Shown piece by piece: positions 44,440 through 53,200 of a DNA stretch of 64,000 bases (its first letter is position 1; each line of letters begins with the position of its first letter). The DNA is from Streptomyces sp. CG1. GTDB taxonomy: Bacteria; Actinomycetota; Actinomycetes; Streptomycetales; Streptomycetaceae. Below the pieces are notes generated by a model. It had not been told where the DNA came from. It did no database searches and was given only the letters and a program-made list of their open reading frames with translations. A program made the position numbers and the translations under genes. Location of the stretch: assembly GCF_041080625.1 (NCBI RefSeq), contig NZ_CP163518.1, positions 6,131,501-6,195,500 on the forward strand. The letters are read 5' to 3'.

Positions 44440-46155
44440 ATGCAGCCGCTGGACGTGGACGAGCCGGCCACCGTCGGGCCCTACCGGCTGCTCGGCCGGC
44501 TCGGCTCCGGCGGCATGGGCCGGGTCTACCTCGGCCGCAGCGCGGGCGGCCGTACCGTCGCCGTGAAGATCGTGCACCCGCACTTCGCCCTGGACGAGGA
44601 GTTCCGCGCCCGCTTCCGGCGCGAGGTGGCAGCCGCCCGCCGGGTCGGCGGTGCCTGGACCGCGCCGGTCCTGGACGCGGACCCGGACGCCCCGGTGCCC
44701 TGGGTCGCCACCGCTTACGCAGCCGGCCCGTCCCTCGCCGCCGCCGTCACCGACACCGGCCCGCTGCCCGCGCACACCGTACGGGCCCTGGGCGCGGGCC
44801 TCGCCGAGGCGCTGATGGCCGTACACGAACTGGGCCTGGTCCACCGGGACGTGAAGCCGTCGAACGTCCTCCTCACTCTGGACGGGCCGTTGCTGATCGA
44901 CTTCGGCATCGCCCGCGCCACGGACGGCACGGCGTCCCTGACGTCGACGGGCGTGTCGATCGGCTCGCCGGGCTACATGTCCCCCGAACAGATCCTCGGC
45001 AAGGGAGCCACGGGCGCCGCGGACGTCTTCTCCCTGGGAGCGGTCCTCACTTACGCGGCCACCGGCGAACCCCCGTTCCGCGGCGACTCCTCGGCCGCAC
45101 TGCTCTACAAGGTCGTCCACGAGGAGCCCGAACTCGGCTCCCTCGGCGGCGAGTTGCGCGAGGTGACGGCGGCCTGCCTGACCAAGGACCCGACCGCCCG
45201 CCCCACCCCCGCCGACCTGAGCCGCCACCTCGCCCCCGAGGGTGCCGCCCGCCTGATCACCGGCGGCTGGCTGCCTGGCCCCCTGGTGGAACAGGTCAGC
45301 CGCAGCGCCGTACACGTCCTGAACCTGGACACGGGGGAGACGGCCCCCTCGGGCCCGGTGCCCTTCGACACCCCCGCGGAGACAGAGCCCCCAGCCCCGG
45401 CCTCACCCTCCTCGCACACCGGGCCGGGCGCTTCCGGGCCTCCGCCCACGATGAATCCCGCGGAACAGCAGCCCCCACCCCCCGCGAAGCCCTCCGAAGC
45501 ACCCCCGGTCGTACCCGCGCAGCGTGACGCACCCTCACCCGGCCGGGTCTCCGTCAGCATGGCGGCGGCCGCCACACCGGTGGAGGGCGCCCGCGGCCGC
45601 CGACTGAGCTGCACGGTCGTACTGGCGGTCGCCGGTGCGCTGGCCGCCGGGGGCCTGGGTCTCGGCGCACTCCTGCACCCCTGGTCCCAGCAGGGGAGTG
45701 ACAACAACGCGGGCACCGCCCCGTCCCGCTCCCAGGCACCGACGGCGGCCTCCAGCGCAGCCACGGGCGGCACCGGCGCCCCGGAAAAAAGCCCTTCGCC
45801 CGGCACGATCCCGGTCGGCTACTTGGGCACCTGGGAAGGCTCGGCCACCGGTCTCGGGGGCGCTGTGCCCATGGGTACCTTCCGGCTCACCGTCCATCAG
45901 GCAGCCGTCGGCGCGGAGTTGGGCCGTATGACCCAGACCGACCCGCTCGGTGGGGTCTGCACCGACGTACTCACCTTGAAGAAGGTCACCAGGACGAACC
46001 TGGTAGCCACATCGACCGGGGCAAAGGGCAACCACGACGGCTGCGATCCGGCCCCGCACACGGTGCAACTGACACCGACGCACGGGGACCTGTCGTACAC
46101 CTCGGACAGTTCGGCGGAGGGGAATCCGGTGGCGGTGCTGTCGAAGGTCAGCTGA
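44440..46155 (+). CDS. membrane Ser/Thr protein kinase
   Basis: A 571-residue receptor-like kinase. The cytoplasmic domain shows LLGRLGSGGMGRVYLG, VAVKIV, LVHRDVKPSNVLL and LIDFGIARA (residues about 15-270), followed by a Pro/Ala-rich juxtamembrane segment, a membrane helix near residue 395 (TVVLAVAGALAAGGLGLGALL), a Ser/Thr/Gly linker and a C-terminal extracellular domain of about 110 residues (GYLGTWEGSATGL...). No PASTA repeats are present. ATG 44440 has GGAGGGGGAG upstream. Its substrates are unknown; the type VII-like locus begins soon after. Confidence 0.88.
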   Translation: MQPLDVDEPATVGPYRLLGRLGSGGMGRVYLGRSAGGRTVAVKIVHPHFALDEEFRARFRREVAAARRVGGAWTAPVLDADPDAPVPWVATAYAAGPSLAAAVTDTGPLPAHTVRALGAGLAEALMAVHELGLVHRDVKPSNVLLTLDGPLLIDFGIARATDGTASLTSTGVSIGSPGYMSPEQILGKGATGAADVFSLGAVLTYAATGEPPFRGDSSAALLYKVVHEEPELGSLGGELREVTAACLTKDPTARPTPADLSRHLAPEGAARLITGGWLPGPLVEQVSRSAVHVLNLDTGETAPSGPVPFDTPAETEPPAPASPSSHTGPGASGPPPTMNPAEQQPPPPAKPSEAPPVVPAQRDAPSPGRVSVSMAAAATPVEGARGRRLSCTVVLAVAGALAAGGLGLGALLHPWSQQGSDNNAGTAPSRSQAPTAASSAATGGTGAPEKSPSPGTIPVGYLGTWEGSATGLGGAVPMGTFRLTVHQAAVGAELGRMTQTDPLGGVCTDVLTLKKVTRTNLVATSTGAKGNHDGCDPAPHTVQLTPTHGDLSYTSDSSAEGNPVAVLSKVS

Positions 46156-46195
46156 CCGCGTCCTCGGGCTCGGCTCGACGAGTGGGCCGACGGTT

Positions 46196-46459
46196 GTGGA
46201 CCGCCTGTCGAGGCTGAGGAGGGCGACGCAGGCCGTGGTGGCTGATCACATCGCCGCGCACGTCGCGGCGGGCGAGCTGCAACCGGGAGCCCGACTGCCT
46301 GCCGAGCGTGACCTCGCAACGGAATACGGAGTCGCTTATCTGACAGGGCGGCGCGCCGCTCAGGAGCTTCGTGAGCGGCAGCTGATCGTCACCGTGCAGG
46401 GCAAGGGGACGTCCGTTGCTGATCCGCTGCCGGAGTCGGGGGCTACCGGGGGTGAGTGA
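46196..46459 (+). CDS. short GntR-type winged-helix protein, 87 aa
   Basis: An 87-residue protein with the GntR DNA-binding domain only: VADHIAAHVAAGELQPGARLPAERDLATEYGVAYLTGRRAAQELRERQLIVTVQGKGT pattern (key parts LQPGARLPAERDLA and VQGKGT). No ligand-binding domain follows. It lies between the kinase and the type VII-like genes and may be a minimal regulator. Confidence 0.8.
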   Translation: MDRLSRLRRATQAVVADHIAAHVAAGELQPGARLPAERDLATEYGVAYLTGRRAAQELRERQLIVTVQGKGTSVADPLPESGATGGE

Positions 46460-46700
46460 CTCGCGGCCTACAAGGCCCCCGTGCCTTACATTTCGTCAGG
46501 CGCGTTCAACATGAACGTCGCTCTGGTTCAGCGCGGCCAGATGTGTTGCCGGGAGGCGCGGGACGGGTCGGTCCCGTAACAGGGTGTAGCGTGCTGCACG
46601 GGAACGATCGTTTCTGCGGGGAAGGGGGTCCACGTGGGTCAACGGTTGATGCGGATGATCCCAAGAGGGGTATGCGACAAGGGCAGTAGGGGCTCCTGTC
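46460..46700. other. intergenic region before the first type VII-like cassette
   Basis: 240 bases with no coding frame, somewhat lower in GC. It presumably carries the cassette promoter; no confident hexamers. Confidence 0.4.
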
Positions 46701-46994
46701 ATGAGTGATCTCGTAGTGAACGACGTCCTGCTGCTGAAGATGGCCAAGAGCCTCAAGAAAATCCAGTACGAGTTCGAGCACACCGATCAGCACCAGAAGG
46801 ATCTCAAAGGTGTATGGGGTTCGAGTGAGATCGCCGGTGCCATGGGCCAGTTCGCGGACAATTGGGACTATCACCGCAAGCAACTGCTCGATTCCATCAA
46901 GACAGTGGGCGAGTTGACGCAGAAGTGCGCCGAAGGGTTCAAGAATCTCGACCACGGGCTCGCGGAGGCGACGAAGCCCAAGGGTAAGAAGTGA
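46701..46994 (+). CDS. WXG100-like small protein, cassette A
   Basis: A 97-residue, all-helical protein of ESAT-6/WXG100 size. A WGS turn (LKGVWGSSEIAGAM) near residue 39 stands where the WxG hairpin is expected between two helices; the tail is Lys-rich (KPKGKK). Such proteins are secreted as helical dimers by type VII systems. It is followed 12 bases later by a large partner gene, the layout found again in cassette B at 56284. Its C-terminal pattern (LDHGLAEA...KGKK) resembles that of the cassette B protein (IDHDLAKA...KGKK). Confidence 0.72.
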   Translation: MSDLVVNDVLLLKMAKSLKKIQYEFEHTDQHQKDLKGVWGSSEIAGAMGQFADNWDYHRKQLLDSIKTVGELTQKCAEGFKNLDHGLAEATKPKGKK

Positions 46995-47006
46995 GGAACT
47001 GAGCCG

Positions 47007-48413
47007 ATGGCCCGACCCACCGACTGGAGTCCGCTGGCGGAGGAAGACCCGGTCCCCGGCGACGTGCACGACATCCGGGACGAGTCCACGCGGCTCGGCA
47101 AGCTGGCGAAGATGATCAGTGAGCAGGTCGACCGCCTCAACGCGATCGGCCGGGACACCACCCAGCTCAAGGGTCAGTACGCGGGCGCGATGCGCGACAA
47201 GGCGGACGAACTGTCCGGACGGCTCGCCAAGACCCACCACCGCTACGACCATGTATCGGGTTATCTCGGGCACTGGGCCGATGACTTGGAGTACTGCCAG
47301 AAGCAGGCCGACGACGCGCTTCAAGACGCGAAGGACGCCCAGCGGCGCATCGACGCGCACCAGCCGCCGCACCAAGATCCCGGGCGGAAGCCCGATCCGG
47401 ACCGCAAGCCGACCGAGGCGGAACGGTCCGCCGAGGCGGCGCGGAAGAACGCTCTGTCAGGTGCCGAAGGGGACCTGAGCGCGGCTCGGACCAAGTTGAA
47501 CAAGGCGACCGGCCATCGCGACGAGCGGGCCGGGCACTGGGCCGGGAAGATCAAGCGGGCCATCAGCAGGGACGGGCTGCACGACAAGGGCTGGGACAAG
47601 TTCAAGAACTTCATGGCGAAGCACGCCCGGTTCTTCAACGACCTCGCCAATGCTCTGTCCTGGGTGGCCACGGCGCTCGCGGTGATCTCGCTGTTCATCC
47701 CTGGGGTCAATATCATCGGATGGATCGCCTTCGGATTTATGGCGGGGACGCTGCTCACCCACACCGCACTTGCCCTGGCCGGGCAGGGCAACTGGGTCGA
47801 CGTCGGGCTCGACGTGGTCGGTCTCCTCACCTTCGGCGCGGGAAAGGTAGCGAGTAAGGGCCTGGAGACGGCGGCGGCCGGGCTGCGGGGCGCGCTGCGT
47901 GGCGGCGCCGGGAAGCTCGGACAGGCGGCCTATCGATCGGCGGCCAAGTCGACGGAGAGGGCACTCGCCGGCCGACTGGTCAGAACAGCGACCAAAGGCA
48001 GCCAGGACTACCTGAAGGGCCAGGAGCTCATGAGCAAGACGACCAAGGCGATGTGGGCGGCCAAGAAGTCGGCGATCTCCGATGCCAAGGCACTCGCGGG
48101 CAAGGAGTTCAAGCCCGGCTTCCTCGACAGCCTCAAGGCCGGCGGGCCTGACGCGGCCGCGTACAAGTCGTTCTTCGGGGAGGCGGCCTCGCGGTTCCCC
48201 GACTCACCGGAGATCGCGGCGCGACTGGCCAAGGGGGGTGGGGCTCTGCGGGTCAGCGAAGCCGCTTTTGCCACGGGAACCGTAGCGGACTGGGGCGACA
48301 AAGGCTTCGGCATGACTTTGCCTTGGTTCCAGCAAGAGAGCGGACACAACCCGGCCAATCCCTGGACCAACCTCAAGTCAGGGGCGACGGTGGAGACGGG
48401 ATCGACATGGTGA
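47007..48413 (+). CDS. type VII-secreted-like helical membrane protein, cassette A
   Basis: A 468-residue protein. The start DWSPLAEEDPVPGDVHDI, followed by a long helical region with HHRYDHVSGYL and QKQADDALQDAKDAQ, matches the N-terminal signal region of predicted type VII substrates. A Pro/Lys/Asp linker (about 118-150), more coiled coil, two hydrophobic helices (about 215-260: ALSWVATALAVISLFIPGVNII, FGFMAGTLLTHTALALAG) and an Ala/Gly/Lys-rich C-terminal half follow. No toxin domain was recognised. The organisation parallels the 423-aa protein of cassette B. Confidence 0.72.
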   Translation: MARPTDWSPLAEEDPVPGDVHDIRDESTRLGKLAKMISEQVDRLNAIGRDTTQLKGQYAGAMRDKADELSGRLAKTHHRYDHVSGYLGHWADDLEYCQKQADDALQDAKDAQRRIDAHQPPHQDPGRKPDPDRKPTEAERSAEAARKNALSGAEGDLSAARTKLNKATGHRDERAGHWAGKIKRAISRDGLHDKGWDKFKNFMAKHARFFNDLANALSWVATALAVISLFIPGVNIIGWIAFGFMAGTLLTHTALALAGQGNWVDVGLDVVGLLTFGAGKVASKGLETAAAGLRGALRGGAGKLGQAAYRSAAKSTERALAGRLVRTATKGSQDYLKGQELMSKTTKAMWAAKKSAISDAKALAGKEFKPGFLDSLKAGGPDAAAYKSFFGEAASRFPDSPEIAARLAKGGGALRVSEAAFATGTVADWGDKGFGMTLPWFQQESGHNPANPWTNLKSGATVETGSTW

Positions 48414-48976
48414 CCGGGCAGACGAGGCGCACGCTCACACCGCTGATCCGGGTGTACGCCTACACCTTCATCGCCGCCATAGGCATCGGTTTCTGGGTCT
48501 GGAATGGGCTCATGGCGTTGATTGTGTGGCTGTCGCACTCCAAGGCCGTGGCGGGGGCGACGTTGGCGGGGTGGGAGATCATCTTCATGCTGCCGCTGCC
48601 CGCAACGCTGATGTGGCACGCGCCGGAACTCCTGAAGCGCGAGTTCGGTCCGTGGCCGGAGCGCGTGAGAGGATTCCCCCGTTACTTGCTGCGCAACGCA
48701 CACAAGGGTGTGGAGGGCGGCTCGTTGCCGCTGAACCTCGAAGGGCCCGAACCTCCCATGCAGTTCTGGTTGGTTGCGTGGATGTTCACGATTTTCAACG
48801 GCTTCATGTGGACCACGGACCTCCCCGACACCGTCGCCTGGGCGACCTTGCACGTGCTTTCCTGCGCGGCATCCCTCGCAGCCCTCGCCGTCCTCTTCCA
48901 CGGCTCCGTGACCCGCCGCCGTGCCGCTCGGACCGCATCTGGAAAGAAGGTACAGGCCGCCGATGGCCACCGCTGA
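48407..48976 (+). CDS. membrane protein of cassette A
   Basis: A 189-residue protein with four likely helices (YTFIAAIGIGFWVWNGLMALIVWL, IIFMLPLPATLMW, FWLVAWMFTIFNGFMW, LHVLSCAASLAALAVLF) and a basic tail. ATG 48407 is preceded by GGAGACGG and overlaps the preceding gene by seven bases. No family recognised. It occupies the same slot as the 192-aa membrane protein in cassette B. Confidence 0.72.
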   Translation: MVTGQTRRTLTPLIRVYAYTFIAAIGIGFWVWNGLMALIVWLSHSKAVAGATLAGWEIIFMLPLPATLMWHAPELLKREFGPWPERVRGFPRYLLRNAHKGVEGGSLPLNLEGPEPPMQFWLVAWMFTIFNGFMWTTDLPDTVAWATLHVLSCAASLAALAVLFHGSVTRRRAARTASGKKVQAADGHR

Positions 48977-49580
48977 GGACTCCCTCATACAACCGCCCAA
49001 CACCTACACCCTCGTCCTGCCGCCCGGCTGGGCCCGCATCCCCCTGCGTTACGGAACCGAAGGCGCCGTACGCCGCATCCTCGACCGCTCCTTCGCGGGG
49101 CTGCCCCGGGACGAGGTCTTCACCTATCGGCGTGACCTCGAAGCACAGCTCGGCGAACAGATCGCCAAGGCTCGTGCGGACCACGGCCTCGATCTCTACC
49201 TGCCCGTGGAACTCGTCCACGGCATCACCCTCCCCGCTTCGTTCCTGGTCGCCGAGTTCCGCACCGACAGCGTGGATGACGTCGATCCCGCTGAACTCGC
49301 CCTGTTCCTCGCCACGTCCGAGCCGGGCAGGCGGATCGTCCAGATCGGCGGGGCCTCGGCCGTGCGCACGGAGATCACCGCGCCCGCCGACCCGGCCCAC
49401 GGCGCCGAGTTCCCCTCGCGGCGCGTCGAGTACCAGATATCCGTGCCCGGTGATCCGAACCGGTGGCTCACCGCCGTTTTCTCGACCGTCACCGCCGAGG
49501 ACCCGGAGGGGGAGATCTCCTCGGTCCTCGTCGAACTCTTCGACGCCGTCATGACCACGCTCCGTTGGAGTATGCGATGA
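48963..49580 (+). CDS. small soluble protein of cassette A (related to the 59145 product)
   Basis: A 205-residue protein starting with an NTYTLVLPPGWARIPL strand and having DLYLPVELVHGITLPASFLVAEF in the middle. The same skeleton (P..Y.L..P..W.R..L, then LPAS.IV) is visible in the last gene of cassette B, so the two are probably homologous. The fold may be of the Mog1/LpqN-like type; that is a guess. It overlaps both neighbours. Confidence 0.7.
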   Translation: MATAEDSLIQPPNTYTLVLPPGWARIPLRYGTEGAVRRILDRSFAGLPRDEVFTYRRDLEAQLGEQIAKARADHGLDLYLPVELVHGITLPASFLVAEFRTDSVDDVDPAELALFLATSEPGRRIVQIGGASAVRTEITAPADPAHGAEFPSRRVEYQISVPGDPNRWLTAVFSTVTAEDPEGEISSVLVELFDAVMTTLRWSMR

Positions 49581-50206
49581 CAACTCCCGCATCCGATACG
49601 GGGTTCGGGTCCGCAGACGGCCCCGCTTTCGATTTCGTGCCACTTCCCATGGACTTCACCGGCTCCGACTGGCCCGATGCGTCCGCGTACGCCGAGGACG
49701 TGGCCGACGTCCTGGTGGCCAAGCAGCAGGCGTACGCCGCCGACGACGGCGTGCCCGAGGATCTACGCGCCCGGATAGTCGGCCAGATCCGTGACGGTTA
49801 CGACAAGCTTCCGGGACTGTTCCCCGCCCACCTGCACTATCTGTACTGGCCCGAACCTACGCGTCCGCCCGTCCCCGTCTTCGTCGGCTTTTGGCCGGTG
49901 CCCGACCCTGAGCGCTCGCCCGCCGGGAGGCTCGGGAGAGCCGATGTGGAGGAGGAGTTCGTCAGCGAGCACCTCGGCCGGGGCATCCGCAGCCTGTACG
50001 GCGTGCCCCTCCCGCCGGACGACGGCGACGACGATGCCGCCGACGTCGCCCCCTTCCTCGGTGCCGTCGGCTACCACTGGCGTGCCGGTGAACCTCCCAT
50101 CGACGTCCAACTCGTCGCCATGACGAATGAGTTGGGCAGGCTCTATGGTGCGCTGCCAGCGCTCGACGCTTTCGCGTGTGAGCTCACCATCGACGACGAC
50201 AGATAA
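49577..50206 (+). CDS. hypothetical acidic protein, end of cassette A
   Basis: A 209-residue acidic soluble protein (FDFVPLPMDFTGSDWPDAS start, a PPDDGDDDAADVAP loop in the second half). The ATG lies in the previous stop (ATGA). No recognised family. It ends 89 bases before the convergent ATPase gene, with a terminator between. Confidence 0.7.
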   Translation: MTTPASDTGFGSADGPAFDFVPLPMDFTGSDWPDASAYAEDVADVLVAKQQAYAADDGVPEDLRARIVGQIRDGYDKLPGLFPAHLHYLYWPEPTRPPVPVFVGFWPVPDPERSPAGRLGRADVEEEFVSEHLGRGIRSLYGVPLPPDDGDDDAADVAPFLGAVGYHWRAGEPPIDVQLVAMTNELGRLYGALPALDAFACELTIDDDR

Positions 50207-50230
50207 CACCAGGTTCTTCGTGGTCGGCTT

Positions 50231-50278
50231 GAGGAAACAGGCCACGGTGCCCGCACCGGAACCGGGGCCTGCTTCCTC
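50231..50278. terminator. bidirectional terminator
   Basis: GAGGAAACAGGCC pairs with GGCCTGCTTCCTC (12 of 13), with an inner CGGTGCCCGCACCG hairpin, between the end of cassette A and the end of the ATPase gene. Confidence 0.75.
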
Positions 50279-50295
50279 CTCTGTTCTTCCTGCCC

Positions 50296-53200
50296 TTACA
50301 GCGGTGTCGTGACCGTCACGTGCGTCCCGCCGCCCAGGTGCAGCATGCCCCTGCCCGGCGTGATGGGACCGCCGACCGTGCTCCGCGTCGTACGGATGCC
50401 GATCAGCTCACCGGCGGAGGTGTCCTGCGGCGACAGCAGGATGCCGCGCCGGGCCTTCTTCATGTCGACCTGCCAGCCGGAGAAGCCGTCGCAGATCTCC
50501 TCCTCGTCACCGGCGATGACGACGGCCAGGCCCTGCTCGACGCCCCGTTCGACGATGCGCTTGAAGACATCCTCGGCGTCGCAGTCGTCCAGCACCTCCG
50601 CGTCGTCGACCAGGACGACAACGGGCTGCTCGGGTCCGGCCGAGCCGATGGCCTCCTCCAACTCGTCTTCGTCGATGTCACGGCCCGTGAAGACCTGCAG
50701 CACGCCCTCCTGGCCCTCGAGTTCGCGCAGCGGGGACGGGCGCGGTACCGCGAGGACCAGGCGCACGCCCTGCTCGAGGTAGGAGCGCGCCATGGACAAC
50801 AGGACCGTGCTGCGTCCGGACTTGGCTGGGCCGCCGATCACGAACGCCGGAACGCCCTGGGCGAGATCGGGGCCGAAGGCGGTGAGTTCGTCGCCGCCGA
50901 CGCCCACCAGCGACCACAGCGGTGAGGCGCTCGTCGCGGTGTCGCGCATCGCCCAGGCGTCCGCGAAGGAGATCCGGCTGGGCAGCACGTCGACCCGGAA
51001 GGGGCGTAGCGAGCGCGGCACCTCGGCGTCCCGTACGGCCGCCGCCTCGCCGATGGCGACCAGCGCAGCCGCCTGGCCCTGACCGGTGGTGTCCTCGGAG
51101 AGCAGCGCGAACTGGGTCTCCGCGGCCGTCTCGGCCCGGAACGCGCGGCCGGGCGGGATCTCCTCGGGAACCTTGCGCGCGTTGATGTCCAGCATCGAGA
51201 AGTCACTGCGGTCCGCGAGGCGCAGGCCGTACTTGTCCTCGGTCAGGGAGGAGATCCGCCCGGACAGCAGCTGCCGGTCACCGGTGATCACTATGTGGAT
51301 GCCGACGCTCGCGCCCTCGCGCATCATCGCCATCAACTGGTCGGTGAGATCACCGTGCTCGTACTCGCCGAGCGTGGGCAGCCAGCCCTCCCATCGGTCG
51401 AGGAGCACCACGATGTGCGGCAGCCGCTCGCCCTCCGGTACGGCGCCCCGCTGCTCGCCGATGTCGGCGTAGCCCTGCTCCGCGAACAGATCCTGCCGAC
51501 GGGTCAGTTCGCCGGAGACACGGGTGAAGAGACGGACGACGCGTTCCAGTTGGTTGCGGCCGACGACCGCGCCGCAGTGCGGCAGCCGGGTCAGTGCGTT
51601 GAGAGCGCCGTTACCGCAGTCGATGCCGTACAGATGGACATCGGCACACGACAGGGTCCGCGCCAGTGAACCGGCGATGGTGCGCAGCACCTGTGAGCGG
51701 CCGCTGCGCGGGGCGCCTGCGATCAGCAGGTGCCCGAAGCCGGCGAAGTCGACGACCACTGGGCGGCGGGCCTGGTCGGCCGGCAGATCCGCCACGCCGT
51801 ACGGCGCGGCCGGCAGAGCGCCCTCGCCGCGCACCGCCGGGATGTCGTCCAGCAGCAGCGTCTCCTCCAGGGCAGGCAGCCACGGGGAGTGCTGGGCCGG
51901 GATGGCCAGCGCCCGGTTGGCGTCCAGTACGGCGTCCACCAGCACCTTGAGGTCGGTGATCTCGTCGTCCTCGCGCGCCTCGGACTTCGGCTTCTGCAGC
52001 GTCGGCCGCCCCAGGTCCTGCCAGGCGAGCTGCCCGGCCCACGGGGCGAGCGTCTGCGGGTCGGCGGCGCCTGGGCGGCGGCCACCGACCCGGCCCGACT
52101 GGAAGGGGATGAGGGATGCATGGCCGAGCCGGACATAGGCGCGTCCGGGGGTGCTCTTGCTGATGTGGCCGGCGTCGGGCGCGTCGATGACGTCCGACGA
52201 CTCACCGGCGTCGGTCACACGCAGCGCGATACGCAGGTTGGTGTTGGCGCGGATCTCGGGTGAGACGACACCGCTGGGCCGCTGCGTGGCCAGCAGGAGG
52301 TGAATGCCGAGAGACCGGCCACGCTGCGCGATGTTGACCAGACCCGTGACGAAGTCCGGTAGATCGCGGACCATGGACGCGAACTCGTCGATAACGATGA
52401 GGAGCCGGGGTAGGGGCGCATGGGACGGATTCCGCCGCACGAAATCCTGGTAGTCCTCGATGTCCTTGATCTCGACCGCGGCCAGGATGTGCTCGCGCCG
52501 CTTCAGCTCGGCGCCCAGCGACTCCAGGGCCCGTTCGACGAGATGGGCGTCGAGGTCGGTGACCATGCCGACGGTGTGCGGTAGCTTCACGCAGTCCTTG
52601 AACGCCGAGCCACCCTTGTAGTCGACGAGGACGAACGTCATGTTCTCGGGGGTGTTGGCCACGGCGAGCGCGGCCACGATGGTCTGCAGCAGCTCCGACT
52701 TACCGGAACCGGTCGTACCGGCGATGAGACCGTGCGGGCCGTCGCGCCGGATGTCGATGCCGAACGGGCCGTCGTACGACTCACCGACGACGGCCATCGT
52801 GGACTGCCCGCCCATGCGCCAGCGCGTGGCGACCGCGTCGCCGGTCGGCGGCTCCAACTGCAGTACGTCGAGCAGGCGGCTGGAGCCCGGCAGTGCGGAG
52901 TCCTCGGTTTCGCCGCTGGTGTCGCGGAGAGGGGACAAGGAGCGGGACAGACGGGCGCACCAGGCCGAGGAGACGAAGTCCGGCCGTACGTCGGTCATAC
53001 GGCGGACGCCGCTCTGCTGGACCCGCAGTCGCAGGGGGAGGTCCTGTTCAATGGCCTCATGCGCCTGCTGGGCCGTCTGGTGCCAGGCCTGGAAGGAGGG
53101 GAAGCCACCAGCCGAGGGCTGCGCCACGGCGGCCACGGCCGGTGCGGCGGGATCATCGATGCGCCGTGGTTCGGCGACGACGACACCCTGGCACTCCCCG

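Noticed and set aside
47007..48413. C-terminal nuclease or ADP-ribosyltransferase domain in the large cassette A protein
   Set aside because: No catalytic motif of known polymorphic toxin families could be recognised in the C-terminal half.
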